Origin: Diphasiastrum complanatum | Lineage: Eukaryota; Streptophyta; Lycopodiopsida; Lycopodiales; Lycopodiaceae | NCBI GenBank assembly: GCA_029204225.1 | Contig: CM055099.1 | Location: 57,299,982-57,363,981 of the forward strand | DNA: 64,000 nt | Direction: 5' to 3' | In this document: positions 21,834-34,190 of the stretch, piece after piece | Numbering within the stretch: the first letter of the stretch is position 1 | Layout of the letters: each line of letters starts with the position of its first letter | Notes under the pieces: generated by a model | Seen by the model: only the letters and a program-made list of their open reading frames with translations | What the model was told of the DNA's origin: nothing | The model's database searches: none | Position numbers and translations under genes: made by a program

Positions 21834-23540
21834 TAAATACATTCATTTTCATGGATTCAACAAATAACTATATGCAAAAAAAATTGACAATCTTTCTCAT
21901 CTATAAAGGAGATTTATCTCATTCTTAAAGGGAGCAATGCTCAAGCCACAAGGGGAATTTTTTATCGCAAGAGGAGCTATGCTCATCTACATGGAGATTA
22001 TTTGATCAATTAAAAGAAATTTTCATCTAGAAGGGAGATTGTCAATTAGAACTAGAAAAAACAATGGTAACTTGAATGTACACAACCTCTTTAACAAATA
22101 AGGAGATTCTTTTGATGAATAAGATAAAATATGTTTTCTCTCATCTTTTGAACTCCAATTGATTTGAAAATGACTTTTGATCCTCAAGATCCACTCATGT
22201 CAAAGTGAGAGATTTAATCACATGCATAAAAGCATGCTAGAATTTAGGTCACTCTCAAATCTCTACTAAACTAGCAAACTTGTTAATTTTGGTCAATAAC
22301 TAGATCTAATACCATGTGAAAGGTTCAGATCCAAAGATCATCCAAAATGTTAGATCTAGGCCAAGAATGATTGCACTAAATACAAATTTGTTCTATGTTA
22401 GACAATACATCCACTAACTTGCCAGTTTGATCAAAATCACTTACCAAAAGTAAATGGAATCAAAAGATATTCATAACCTGCTCAGATCTAAACTGAAGTC
22501 TCTTTTAATAGTTTGCACAATAGCAATATATCACTCAATTCATTAACAATATGCACATATATCAAACCCACAACATAATCTTTACACAAATGTATGAGAA
22601 TGCCAAAATGAGATAATAGTACTCCACCAATTCAAAAAGTTCTTTGGTGACTTTTTTGCAAACAATGATTTTTTAAGTGAGCCAAATAATTGGGGATGAG
22701 TGTGAAGAATTGTTGACATACTATTTGGCTATTTTGGGCATTTTGGAGGCCAAATTTGTAAGTGAACTTAGTATGGTTTTTTCACATGTGTTAAATCATA
22801 TATGATTTTCTCACACATGTTATACTATTTTTAGATGGTTCCAAGTACCTTAGTTTTTTGGATACACAAATAGTTCATTTTCATGTAAATTGGCAATATT
22901 GGCCTGTACAACTAGTTTAGGCTACATAGTGACTACTTTAGAGTATATGACTCTAGAGCGAGGATTGAGAGTTATCACTATAACCTATAAATACTAATTC
23001 ATATGTTGAAGAAGTCAAGTCTCTTTCTGTACTTCTAAATTAGCAAATTCAATTAAAAAACAAAAAAATTCATGCCAAATCTGACCAATGACATCTTTGA
23101 CCTCATTTTAATTTGATTGCTTTAGAAATGCTCACAAGTGTCTCAAAAAACTAGGAAATGCACTTTTACTATCTAGGATCAGATACAACCTATCTTTGTT
23201 CATTGTCTGCTGGGATACCTGCAGGAATTATAAATCTCTGTTTTTCCACTTGCATTTTTTGTCATGTTTTTGAACACAGACGCAGACTTGCATAACTACT
23301 CTATTTTTGGGTGCAGACTTTTACTTGGTAAAATGCACGAGATTCTACACACAATCCATAATCTTGATCAAAGGGTAACCAATCCTGATATATTTGAACA
23401 TTCGAATGTCAAGAAACTGATGTACATTGAAGGCCTAGCCACCTTTAATCACTTCAACATGATATGAACGTTTTTACGGTTCAAATGTGGTCAGCAACGA
23501 ACTCTCTAAAGGGCAGCATCTATAGCTTTTACGTACTAAC
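21834..23540. other. No gene seen; primer-site-like word at 22302-22316
   Basis: AGATCTAATACCATG at 22302-22316 is, on the minus strand, a degraded form of the copia primer-binding site TGGTATCAGAGC. Its right flank might be an old LTR, but no boundary was found. Nothing else was recognised. Confidence 0.3.
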
Positions 23541-23548
23541 ACAACGAA

Positions 23549-23700
23549 CCGCCAAGGCACCGCAAGGAACCGCTTTAGGGACCAAAAGGAACTGCCAAGG
23601 CACCGCAATAGTCAACCGTGTAGTTATGTTCGAAGACCACTTAACGTGGTAAACCGTCAGCGACTGCCAAGACACCGCAAGATTCAACCTTACGGTCATC
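23549..23700. repeat. Degenerate repeats of GCCAAGGCACCGCA
   Basis: ACCGCCAAGGCACCGCAAGGA, ACTGCCAAGGCACCGCAATAG and ACTGCCAAGACACCGCAAGAT lie about 45 and 65 bp apart, with further ACCGC/ACCGT words between them. It borders the LTR-like region to the right. Confidence 0.6.
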
Positions 23701-23799
23701 ATGCGAATTCTCCTCACCGAAAGAAACCGCAAAGATGGCGATTGCGGTCCACATACGATTGCGATAAGCACCGTCATCTCACGCTCACAAAGTGGAGTT

Positions 23800-24280
23800 C
23801 AAATCTAAATGATGTATAGATGTCGTTGTACAACTTCACGACCAAGTACACACTTAGAACTAAACTAATCTTGTAAATATGGATTAGTTAAATGTGATTC
23901 TCGTAACAAACGAAAACATCATGTATAAATACATCTCCAGTTCTCATTAGTCAGGGTGCACAAGAGCGAAAGATTTAGCATTTCTGTTACATGTCTATTT
24001 TAGACTGTAACCTATACTTGTTGCTCTTGCTCCATTTCAAGTAGTTAATGTAATATACAAGCAACATTTTCTCATATGTGTCTTACGTGGATGTTTGTAT
24101 GTTTGCATTACTCTACTTTGCTTGTCTCACTCATTCACTCACTCTGAGAGATCACGGACGTCTCTGACTCCGATTATAGCCTATTATGCTCAGTGTACAA
24201 TTATTAACCGAGGTTGCCTTTCAATAGAAACTCAAACAATCAAAATTCAGAAGGTAGATGATTTCTTGCAGGATATGTAG
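23800..24280 (+). other. Possible solo LTR
   Basis: A TATA-like word (TGTATAAATACATC, about 23931) is followed by a CT-rich leader, and short exon-like text typical of plant LTR U3-R-U5 regions. No partner LTR, primer site or target duplication was found, so this is only a suggestion. Confidence 0.25.
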
Positions 24281-25357
24281 GAAATGCTACAAGTAGTACA
24301 TGAGAATGTCCAAGTGCCCAAGATAGAGTGAGACATTAAAATTGTCTGGAGAGTTTCAAACTGGGAATTGGGTATAATAAAAAATCCCAAAGGATTGATC
24401 TCCCATCTCTTCCATGAGTTAGTGTTAATGGTCCATAGCTTGGGGACTAGATCCATATGATCTAGTCTATTGGTTAGGATTGGTTTCTTCCACCATCCAT
24501 CTCTTTATGTGATTTGTGAATAAATTTCCTAGTTAAAATCTTGGTGGTCTTTAGAATCTCTCTTTTTGTTAAAGTTCTAGAAGTAGTGCTAGTTATTAAT
24601 AGTAGTTAATGTGGATGTTAGTGTTAATGACGTTGTTAGAGAGCTTCATGGATGAAAGATTAGTCGAGGAAACAAAATAATGTCTTTTTGGGCATCATGC
24701 AAAAGAAAGCCCAAGGCCTTGGGTCAAGTCCTCAAGTAAAATCTTTTCAAGGGGGAAGGCCCTCAAGCCTTGAGAATGTGAAATAAAAGATTTGCATGGC
24801 ATTATACTCTTCATTATTGAAAAGCATTAATTTATGCAAAGCATAGCATTTCTCGATAGTATATTGTAAGGCTTTTAGGCAGGGGCTCCCAAGTGCACCT
24901 TTTTGAGGGGACATAAAGCCATGTTCGGGGACTTTACCTAGAATAAAACCCTAATGACTTTTAGGCATTTTCCTATAATGCTTTGCTGATAACATAATGA
25001 ACTACCAGAGTGGGCAACATGGACATTGTGGCAATAATTCCCTTCTTGTCAAGGCTCAAGAACGTATGAGGGTTTTATAGTGTTGCTACATAGATTTCCT
25101 AAGCCCCCATCATGTTGGCACAATATGAAGTTTAATGTCCAAATTAATTTCCATAAGCACAATATGGGCCACGACCCATAAAAATTTTGGAGCCGAATAT
25201 TATAACCTATAAAAAGCCAAAAATTAAAATTTTTGGGCCATACGAAATATTTCACAACAAAGTTGCAAAAGGATTTTTTACTGACTTTTAGGCAAGTTTA
25301 AAGAACCTAGATGTGGCTTTGTATCATGGCCTTGTATAATCATAAAAACCTGTCACA

Positions 25358-25395
<38 letters not shown>

Positions 25396-26230
25396 CATAA
25401 CTAGTTTAAAACCATAATGTCTATAAAGCCCATAAGCCCATGTACATTGGGGAATGTCTCGACCCTTGAGGCTTCCCCGAGATCTTAGGCCCTCAAGCTT
25501 CCACCCTTGGGCCCATTGCATTCTCAAAAATGGCAAATTCTTAAAAATGTATAAATCTTGTAACCCTTCCTTAAGATATTATGAGTTCTTCATAGTGTGT
25601 AGTCTATAATTAGGAGTCTCGAGTTGGTGATTTCAAAGTTGCATAAAATTCCTCATAGAACACTCAACTTCACATTATGGACTTTGGAGTTGATCTCACC
25701 TCAATTCCTTATGCTTTTTCATAAAGAAAACATTTGAGAGACCTTGTGCTCATAAAAGCGTCCTAATTTTTTTTTAGAATATAGATTATGGCCCATAAAG
25801 ATGAATAGTGAGACCCATACAAAAAATAGGAGAGATATTTTTAGGGACCATTACACTTGGAATCAAATGTCGTTTAATTATGGCTCGGTCTACCTTGCCA
25901 TAATTTTACAATTATTTTATAGAGTGCAAAGGTCACAAAAAACACAATTTATGATCAGCCCATATGTGATGTGGTGGCAAAGGATTCTTGGTGTGGAATT
26001 TACCAAGCAAGGTCAAACCCGGCCACACATGGGTGGTGTCCAAAAACAAAACACCATCTTCCATTAAACAATTTGTAGGTAGTCAAATTGTTGAAAAATA
26101 AAAAAACAAGGATTGAAATTTACCCGGGAAAATCAGTTTTTAAATCTTGGTTTAATGCTCTTACTTGGGGAGTGACACCTCAGGTTCAAGCTAGGTTACT
26201 CCTATCAAGGACAAAGCTAAAGAGCTTGAT
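24281..26230. other. Intergenic, no gene recognised
   Basis: Scattered short frames without motifs. It contains the GT microsatellite listed separately. Confidence 0.45.
25361..25394. repeat. (GT)n microsatellite
   Basis: Seventeen GT units. Confidence 0.97.
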
Positions 26231-26479
26231 CTATGCTCAAGGCCTTGTCCATGGTGTATTTTAGCAATGGAGAGTTCAATAAAAAAATTCATTGGCAAAT
26301 AAATAAACAAGAGGAACAAACAAAAGAGCGAGAAGGTGGGATGGGTGGGTATGGGTGTGTTAGCGTGAGGAGAAGAGAAGATAGAAAAAAGAAAAAAAAA
26401 AGAGGCAAAAAAGAGCCGCAAAAGAAACAAAAAGAGGTTGGTCGACGTCCGGACGATACATTCCTCTGCCTTCTTCTCG

Positions 26480-27490
26480 TTTTTTTTTTCCTTGCGTCTG
26501 CGCATCTCTCGCCATCATCGCCCTGGGCGCGAGCGCTGTATTTTTGCGAGCGGCTTGGACGTTTGCGTAGCGCAGGTGGTGCATGTGTGCGCAATTGGGT
26601 TAGTCATGCTGTGTCAGATCTGGAAAATGTGTCAGATCTGGAAAACAGGAGGGTATTATAGCGGGGTGGGCATGGGCTGTGGGCTGGAGCCAGAATATCT
26701 GTCTGCATCATGAGGCTTCAGTTTTGAAGATTGAGTAGCAAGGAGCTACTCTCATTTCATCAGCTCATATCTTGTCTGTGTTTCAGTTTGTGAGAGAGTG
26801 AGAGGAGTAGAGGAACCAAAAAGAGATTGAAGATTATTTGCATTTGATGTCTTATAGGAAAGCTTGGGTATTAGCTGCCATATGATCCTTTCACGATCAG
26901 CCACTTGATAACATCTCTCAGAGATGTTGCAGAAAACAGGTAATCTTAGAAGATAGCACTACTTTGGTTGCTTTGGTTCACTAATTTGTAGATATACGCG
27001 TGTCATGTGAATGTGAATGTGTATGTGTGTGTGTGTGTGTGTGTCATATGTGAGGGAGAGAGATTCCAGATTCTGGAGAATTCTGCATTGATAAATCCGT
27101 GATTTCTCAGCTAGCTGTCTATGATCACATGTCTTGGATGAGAGCTCATTACACGTTTTATTGAAACCAAAGCAAGCTCAGGAGATATTCCTCCAGCTCT
27201 TCATGCTTATGAAATTTCCACTGCATTGTCTGCGATCTGTCTGAAGCTATGCCGGGAAAAACGTAGCAGTGTTCTCATATTTGGCATGGTGGACACTGGA
27301 GATGAGATAACAATTCTTTCTCTATGTCTCCAGTGAGACTAGAATGTTTGACTGTGTATATTGGAATACATTCAACACGCAAAACGACGAGTTACTTTAA
27401 AGGTGGTATCAGTACTGTCGTCCTTTGTAACTGACAAGATTTCTCTCATTGCGCAAGCAGTACTGAGACGGATCACGAGCCATCGCAAGC
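26480..27490 (+). promoter_or_regulatory. Likely promoter and 5' leader of the two-domain glycosyltransferase
   Basis: A GC-richer island (26500-26580) and a TATA-like word (GGGTATTATAGCGG, about 26653) lie upstream of the gene. An 18-bp direct repeat, GTGTCAGATCTGGAAAA plus one base, sits at 26611-26628 and 26629-26646. A donor-like AACAG|GTAATC near 26940 could start a leader intron. A (GT)n run is at 27024-27044. The transcription start is not determined; this rests on position and base composition. Confidence 0.35.
27024..27044. repeat. Short (GT)n microsatellite
   Basis: About ten GT units in the likely 5' leader of the gene at 27491. Confidence 0.95.
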
Positions 27491-30400
27491 TTGATGTTGT
27501 CAGACAATAATATAGATCACAGGTTACCACCAGAGGAAGCTGAAAGTATGGGTAAAGCTCTCCGCAATGGCGCGGATCAAACCGAGGGCGCATTCTGGGA
27601 GAGCATAAAATCCAAAGCATGTCACCGCAAGATTAACAGTAAAAGCATGCAAATGACAGCAGGTCTGACATGCCTCCAGCTCCTCTTCGCTATCTACGCC
27701 ACATTCTTGCTCTATTTCATGAGCCCATCCATCGATCTTTCCACGGGCAGCGCTAGCATCTCATGGGCGTCTCAGATTGCAAGACAGTGGCAGAATCTGC
27801 TATTCAAAACGTCCCCCACGGATGAATCGATCACACCTGTTGTGACCAAGCAGGGCGTTTGCGAGTTCGAAGAGATTGGTTTCGATCAGAAAAAGTCCAA
27901 CGACACGAGAATGATTGGATTGAAGACAGATCTCTTCAGGGAGATTCTCCATTTTCAGCACAGGACGAGAGGCTGTGAAACACTGCCTGAGCTGATGAAT
28001 CTGCCTTCCACATCCACCAATCAGACAAAGATTACTGTAATCCTCAATCATTTCAAGCGTAAGACATTGTGTGCTCAGCTAGATTCTTTGCTCCAACAGA
28101 CGCTGCCGTTCTACAATGTGTGGGTGCTTGCTTTTGGCAGTCCACTGGAGAATAGCCTGCGTCAGATAGTAAATGCCTATAACCATTCCAGAATCCACTT
28201 TGTGGGATCTACGTATGATTTCAAGTACTACGGGAGATTCCAGATGGCGCTGCAAGCTGAGGGAGCAGACTATGTCTATATACTGGATGATGACATGATT
28301 CCCGGTAGAAAGATGCTTCAGATTTTGGCGCATGCAGCTGGGACGGAAAAGCATCACAACGCAGTGTTGGGCAGTATAGGAAGGGTGTTACCCTTCCGGC
28401 AGAAGGATTTTAGTTTCCCTAGCTATCGCAAGTTCCGATCAAAGGAAGCTGGGATATACTTGCCTGATCCTGCTTATGGCATTGTTGTGGATAGAGTCGT
28501 GCAGGTGGATTTTCTATCCAGTGGGTGGTTCATGTCAGCTGAGCTCGTCAAGACGCTGTTCATTGAGACTCCCTTCACTTTTGAAACAGGAGAAGATCTT
28601 CATCTGAGGTGAGTTATGAGAGTGTGAGAGTCTAATTGCTGATCGCACGTTAGCATACTTGCACCACATAACACCTTTTGTAATGCATATGCTATGGTTC
28701 TTCAATAGATCAGCTTGATTTTGAAATGTGGAAACTCTTGATGGATATGTATGCAGCTACCAGCTACAAAAGTATAGAGATGCCGGCTCATTTGTCGTCC
28801 CAGTGGATCCCAGAGATAAAGACACATGGGGTGACAGCGAGCACAGGCTTGCATACGTCTCGGAAACAACGGTTATTCATAAAAACATCGTTGAGATCCG
28901 AGATGATCAATGGTGGAGGTCATTCTCTAGGGGTTATGTCACCCAGTGGGCAGCCATGTATCCCCAGGAAAGCGACGTCTTCTTCTATGCCCACTCGCTG
29001 GGACAGATTCTCGATCTCGCACCTCTGATTCTCCGTTTCAGATCCACCTACCCGAAGAAAGCGTTTGTTGTGGTATCAGGAGGATCCCATTGCCCATGTG
29101 AAGATGCCGCTGCCATGCTTGGCTGGACACCCAGCTCCTGCCATGATCGAAGATTCAAGATATTTGATCTTGAACTGGGTTCAGTGGCAAGAACTGGAAA
29201 CTCCGATGTGCAAATGACTTCCACAATTGCGGTGAGTATGAAGGGGTTGATCAAGATCCATTCACCGGCATTGATTATTACGGTTGCAGATATAGCTGCT
29301 CCTGTGCGTGATGCTTTGGCTTTGGCTTCCAAAACTGGGAATGTTTCTCTGGTGCAAATTCCACGGACAGCCATTCGGCACGCTCTATGGATGGCAGACA
29401 TCAAAACTTCAACTTTAAGACGTATTTCCTCCTACACCATTGACTAGTTGATGTCCTCGAATGCGTGACCACTTTTCATTTCATGTTTATTTAATCTATC
29501 ACATAAAAGCTGACATGGTGACTGAGTACGTTTTCATGTAGAACTAATGGATCTGTTGCTTCTATAAGGAATTTTGTGATAAATAATTATATAATTTGTG
29601 AGGTGCTGCTTATCCATTATAAGGAAAATGATGTCCAGTCTGTAGAATATTGGATCAGTGAACTCACCTAAGCAATCTCTATAATCCTAGTCAACAATGA
29701 GAACACTGGAATTTTCTGGCTTGAATGAGTGACAATATTTGTTCTGTGGAAAGCCATGATGTGTAAGTCATAAGAGGATAGATGCCAAACATCTATACGA
29801 GTCAGTCGGTGGCTTAGTGTAACGTTGCTAACATGCTTACCCTATGGATGCAGAATGGAACAAGATGAGGATTTCTGTCAATATCATTACTCAGAACAGG
29901 CCACAATCATTACAAAGACTTCTAAATTCATTACTTAATGCTCATTACTTGGGAGACGAAATTGAGCTGACCTTCAATATGGATAACCAAGTTGATGCAA
30001 AGACACTGGAGATGGTTGACAGCATGAACTGGCCCCATGGTAGAAAAATACTACGCCGCCGTATTGTGCAGGCTGGCCTGATCCGAGCTGTGAGTGAGAG
30101 CTGGTATCCAGCAACGGATGATGACTTCGGCTTGTTGCTTGAAGATGACATTGAAGTCTCTCCTTTTTATTACATGTGGCTGAAGTATGCACTTCTGGCC
30201 TATCATTATGATGCAATAATACCAGAGCTAACTGCTATAGCTCTATATACTCCACGCTTAATAGAAGTGGTAAAGGAGAGGCCCAAGTGGAATGCAACAG
30301 ACTTCTTCAAGACTATTCATCCCAACATTCCCTATTTGCATCAACTGCCATGTAGTTGGGGAGCCCTATTTTTCCCTAAACACTGGCGGGAGTTTTACAA

Positions 30401-30866
30401 ATACATGGGTATGAGATACACGGCAAATGCTAAAGAGAATCCTGTGCAAATTCCAAGGTCAAGAACAAATGGCTGGCAAGCATCCTGGAAAAAGTACTTG
30501 ATAGACATGATGTACCTGCGGGGTTATGTAACTCTGTATCCCAATTTTCCAAATCAGACTAGCTTTTCAACAAATCATATGGAGCCTGGAGCTCACATAA
30601 ATGCCTCAGAGAACACACTCAATCACAAAAGAGAAGATTTTACTGTTCCTCTTATGCAGGAAAATTTTTGGGAGCAGCTACCGCAACAGAAATTGCCCCC
30701 TGCTTCTAAATTGCCTGTTCTGAATCTTTTTAACCAGGCCATAAGCCTTAAGGAGCTCAAAGTTGCAGGCGCCAAACTGGGTCAAGATGTGCTCTCATGC
30801 AATCAGGCACAGACTGTCACGGTTCACAACATAACTGGAGAACCTCTGGCATGCAGTACATTCTAA
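27491..30866 (+). CDS. Two-domain Golgi-type glycosyltransferase (plant GT2-like, At5g12260 type)
   Basis: Three exons: 27491-28608, 28757-29421 and 29854-30866. Junctions are CTGAG|GTGAGT..TGCAG|C (phase 2, restoring Ser in GEDLHLSYQLQKY) and AGAC|GTATTT..TGCAG|AA (phase 1, restoring Gln before WNKMRIS). The predicted protein is about 931 residues. Residues about 56-77 (TAGLTCLQLLFAIYATFLLY) form a signal anchor, so a type II membrane protein, probably Golgi. The first GT-A-like domain starts near residue 181 (ITVILNHFKRKTL) and carries YILDDDMIPG with the acidic triad at 266-268. The middle segment holds DDQWWRSFSRGYVTQWAAMY and VVVSGGSHCPCEDAAAMLG. The second GT-A-like domain begins at about 599 (MRISVNIITQNRPQSLQRLL) with LLLEDDIEVSPFY, acidic residues 691-693. 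All exons are open with no lesion, so it is probably functional. The resemblance to plant At5g12260-type proteins is from memory; donor sugar and acceptor are unknown. An earlier start or leader intron is possible. Confidence 0.88.
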
Positions 30867-32314
30867 ATCCTTGGCTTTGCTCGATACCAATGGCAGATGC
30901 TTGTTGGATTTTGCACGTCAAATCTACAAAAGGCTATCCTAGCAAGGAAAGATACTATGTAAGTTCTAGTGGTCTTTCATGAAATGAGTGCCGAAGACTT
31001 CACAGTGCCTTTATATATGAAAGCATATATTCAGTAGCTCCAAATGAACGATCCTTACAAAGGTGAGGATCCGCATCGGGACTACTGGCATTCGGATTGA
31101 AAGGCAACAAAATAGAGGTGTAGACTAAATTACTGGCATTCGGAACATAGAAGTTTATACTAACCTACCGATCTTTCTGCATACAAATTCAAATTATTAA
31201 AATTCATTATCCTTGCATGAAGAGCATACTATTGGCTCAGATGAGATTCCAAATTTCTGTGCAATGTCAACCAAATCATATACCTGACTTGATGCTAAAT
31301 AATGAGAGTTGCCTTTTCAATTAAAGATGATGAATGTTAAATATCTTAATTGAAATGAAACTTCATTAGTGAATTGAACTTTGTAGGTGGCCTCAGCTTT
31401 GAAGAGGAATCGTTAGCATTCCTAGATACTTATGAGCGAATTGGGCCTTAAACCATCAACCAGAATGAAGAGAGTTTTGGGTAATTTTTCAGTAACAGGA
31501 TAGTTCATCATGTGGATACCAGAACTTTTTTCTTCGCTAGATTAGAATAATTGAGAAAGTCAAATGAAAACCATGAGAATCACAAGTCTTGTTGCATCAA
31601 CCAGCTCAAATTTCTACACCTTTTTAATCTTTTGTACTATGCAGCCAAATTACAAAGCCCTAGGCAGAAAAACATAACCGAATATTATTCCTGAATCCTG
31701 ATTCTTGAATGTCGAGCTCAAACAAGTTGATGCAATTCTGAAAATTTCTGTCAATCATTTTAGCACTAAGCACTCGCAAAATTAAACTCATTATTTCCCG
31801 GAATTCTTCCTACTACTAAATTGATTGGTAGATTTTGAGAAGAAAATAAAAATTTAGCAGTAGTAGAGTATAGTAGTGTTCTTAAATGTAGAGGAGTGAC
31901 AGTGGGGGACGTGCTTCCTAGCTCCCAAAAATGTAGACCAGCTGGATACGTACGCCAGGCTAAGAGGCTAAGTCAGATTTCATATGACAGCCAAATTTCT
32001 CTAGTGAAATCTTTGGGATTTTTAGTTTGAAAGGTAGCCACTAAATCTTGAGTCATTTGAGGGGGAAGGCCCTTGACGGTGGGCCCCTCACAACAGGGAA
32101 GTCCCGCGGTGTACAGCCCTAGTGGATAATTGATGAAATCTTTTTGCTATTTTTAGTAAAGCTCTAGAAATGCACACTTATAGATTATAGTAAGTGCATC
32201 TAAGAAATGTCTAAGGGTAGTGTCATCATATTTCTATTTATAGTAAGCATACATTTGTAATATTCATATAAAGATGTCTATTTTTAGACAACATAATTGT
32301 GCCAATTCAGAGGG
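30867..32314. other. 3' flank of the glycosyltransferase, no gene seen
   Basis: AT-rich, short frames only. No clear polyadenylation site was chosen. Confidence 0.45.
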
Positions 32315-32486
32315 GGGCTTCTTAAGGAGTGCACTCCATGTGCACCTGCACTCTTGGCCCCACTCCATCCAATGGTGATGGATGGGGCTAAGGGAAAAAC
32401 AAGAGATATCTTCCCTTGAATGAAGTGGGGCCTGTGCAGCAGAGGCACTGTAGGTGCACCTGTGGTGCACTCTCTAATGAGAGCCT
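32315..32486. mobile_element. MITE-like inverted repeat, about 170 bp
   Basis: The left end GGGCTTCTTAAGGAGTGCAC continues TCCATGTGCACCTGCA and GGCCCCACTCCAT. Read inversely, the right end gives GGCTCTCATTAGAGAGTGCA, then CCACAGGTGCACCTACAGTG and GGCCCCACTTCAT. Arms of about 70-80 bp pair over most of the element. Non-coding. Confidence 0.65.
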
Positions 32487-32622
32487 TTAAGCACTCTTGA
32501 AAGTACAATGAAAATCTTCCACCAATGCTTTATGTTACTAGTAATAGAGGCCCTTTGAAGAACCCCAATTTAGTCACTTGCTACCTAATTTTAGTTATTG
32601 AAACTAATTGATTTTAAGGAGA

Positions 32623-32850
32623 TGGAGAAACAAATTGTTTCTGTTACCAAAGCTCTGCTAGCTCTCAACTCCCAATTTGACGAAACGACATGAAAGAAAA
32701 ATGTTCGCGACACAACAGGAGAAGGTCAAACGACACGAAGCGACACGAAAATCTTCGCGACACAAAACCCTTCACGCTCCAGAGGATCAGGAAAATCCAA
32801 CAAGTACCATGAAGTACAAATCCCTAATCTGATATGATGACGTGAATGCT
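32623..32850 (+). repeat. LTR fragment of the copia family found intact at 51944
   Basis: It follows the start of the LTRs at 51944 and 57302 word by word: TGGAGAAACAAATTGTTTCT, ACCAAAGCTCTGCTAGCT, the CGACACGAAGCGACACGA run, CAAGTACCATGAAGTACA and TCTGATATGATGACGT. Similarity fades after about 32850, so most of the LTR is missing. Confidence 0.75.
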
Positions 32851-33296
32851 AATGAACTAAGCATTGCTAGCGGAAGATAGATCCGTTATTTGAACTCCAT
32901 TTTAGAATTGTTCAGATATAATTTGTTGTTGAATACTTAAAATTGACAAATTTGAGTTATGCTTAAGAAAGCCTTGAATTCGAATGTGGGAAAGAACTCT
33001 ATCAGATTGAGTAGAACAAAATTCAGCAACCCTTCTAGTCGATTAATTTTGATAAGGAGTATATCAAATGTCAATAGACATGATTTATTCAAACATTGTA
33101 ACCATTAAGGAGTCTAAATATTTCAACAATGTATTCTAAAACTCTAGAAAGTATATTTGCTTTTTGTAATTATGTACTTCATCAAGGTAGCACTAGCTAC
33201 TTGTTCTTTCGACTATTTGAAAATATCCAAGTTTTTTATGTAAAGATGTAAAAAGCCTTATAACTTAATCTTCTAATCTAAAGTGAACACACTACA

Positions 33297-33617
33297 ACAA
33301 AGGCTTACATTCACGTTCCCAAAGAGAAAAAAGATAAATTTGAAGTGAAAGCATTAAATTGCATCTTCTTAGGTTGTGATGACCGTGTTAAAGGCTACAA
33401 ATGTTTTGATCCTTTTGAAAGGAAAATGCACGTTAGTTGTGATGTTATTTTTGAAGAATCAATGATGTACAAGGATAAAGATATTGAAAGAGTCAACACA
33501 TCAGGTACTGAAGATGGTGTTGTGAGAATTTCTCTTGATGATAAGCCATTTACGTATGTTCATAATGATGTGCATGGTAAAATACCTTGTGATACCACTC
33601 CACACTTCATGATATAG
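33297..33617 (+). pseudogene. Copia integrase C-terminal fragment
   Basis: An open frame reads AYIHVPKEKKDKFEVKALNC, then IFLGCDDRVKGYKCFDPFER and DVIFEESMMYKD. This is the conserved C-terminal integrase region just before RT in copia polyproteins (His-Val-Pro, Phe-Leu-Gly-Cys, Tyr-Lys). It breaks at about 33617, directly against gag of another copia family. Confidence 0.85.
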
Positions 33618-34190
33618 GATGAGAGGGATAAAGCGTTTGGATCTAAGATACCTATTGAGAGCCTTACCCAGATCATTCCAGACAACGAGGACCCTGCTCA
33701 CGAAAGATCCTACAATGAACCTCGAAAAGGAAATTGTCGAGATTCGAGAGGAAGTCGAGGCGAGAGAATATCTTGATCACAAAGATGGCTCTGACCAAGC
33801 CCTCTACGGCAACAAAGAGAAATCCAAGAAACAATTCAAGCCTAAGAGGGAGTCGAATCAGAAGCAGGATCGTGATCAGCAAGCAGAGGGGACCAGCAAG
33901 AGCAACTGGAAGAGCAAAGGGAGGTCGAAGCAGCAAGGTGGAGAAAAGAAGACTTGCGTGAGATGCAGAAGAGATGGGCATACGGTTGATACATGCTGGC
34001 TTGATTCAAAGATTGAGTGTATCCACTGCCACAAGAAGTGTCACGTAGCCATTGATTGTCGCCTGAACCCAAGGAACAAATCTGCGTAGAATAGACAGGA
34101 GAATGGCAACAGTTCATCCTAAGTCGGGGAGCCTGAGAGCTCGAAAATGAGTGAAGAAAGATCGAACAGAAACTGTTCTTTCCAAAAGTG
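33618..34190 (+). pseudogene. Copia gag fragment with two zinc knuckles (same family as 53100-54540)
   Basis: It begins in the gag region at LRYLLRALPRSFQTTRTLLT, passes a basic Lys/Arg/Gln-rich stretch (KKQFKPKRESNQKQDRDQQA), and holds two intact CX2CX4HX4C knuckles: CVRCRRDGHTVDTC and, 11 residues later, CIHCHKKCHVAIDC. The frame stops at 34087-34089 and recognisable sequence ends at about 34180. It parallels 53560-54070 closely, and here both knuckles keep all their ligands. Confidence 0.88.

Noticed and set aside
26233-26661. 142-codon plus-strand ORF with overlapping minus-strand ORFs
   Set aside because: Lys/Glu-rich from purine-rich sequence, no motif, and it overlaps the likely promoter of the glycosyltransferase.
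28728-28756. ATG at 28728 as the start of a separate protein
   Set aside because: It lies upstream of the acceptor; joining exon 1 to 28757 restores the conserved GEDLHLSYQLQKY text.
29844-29853. ATG at 29844 as a separate gene start
   Set aside because: It lies in the intron just before the acceptor; phase and protein continuity show exon 3 begins at 29854.
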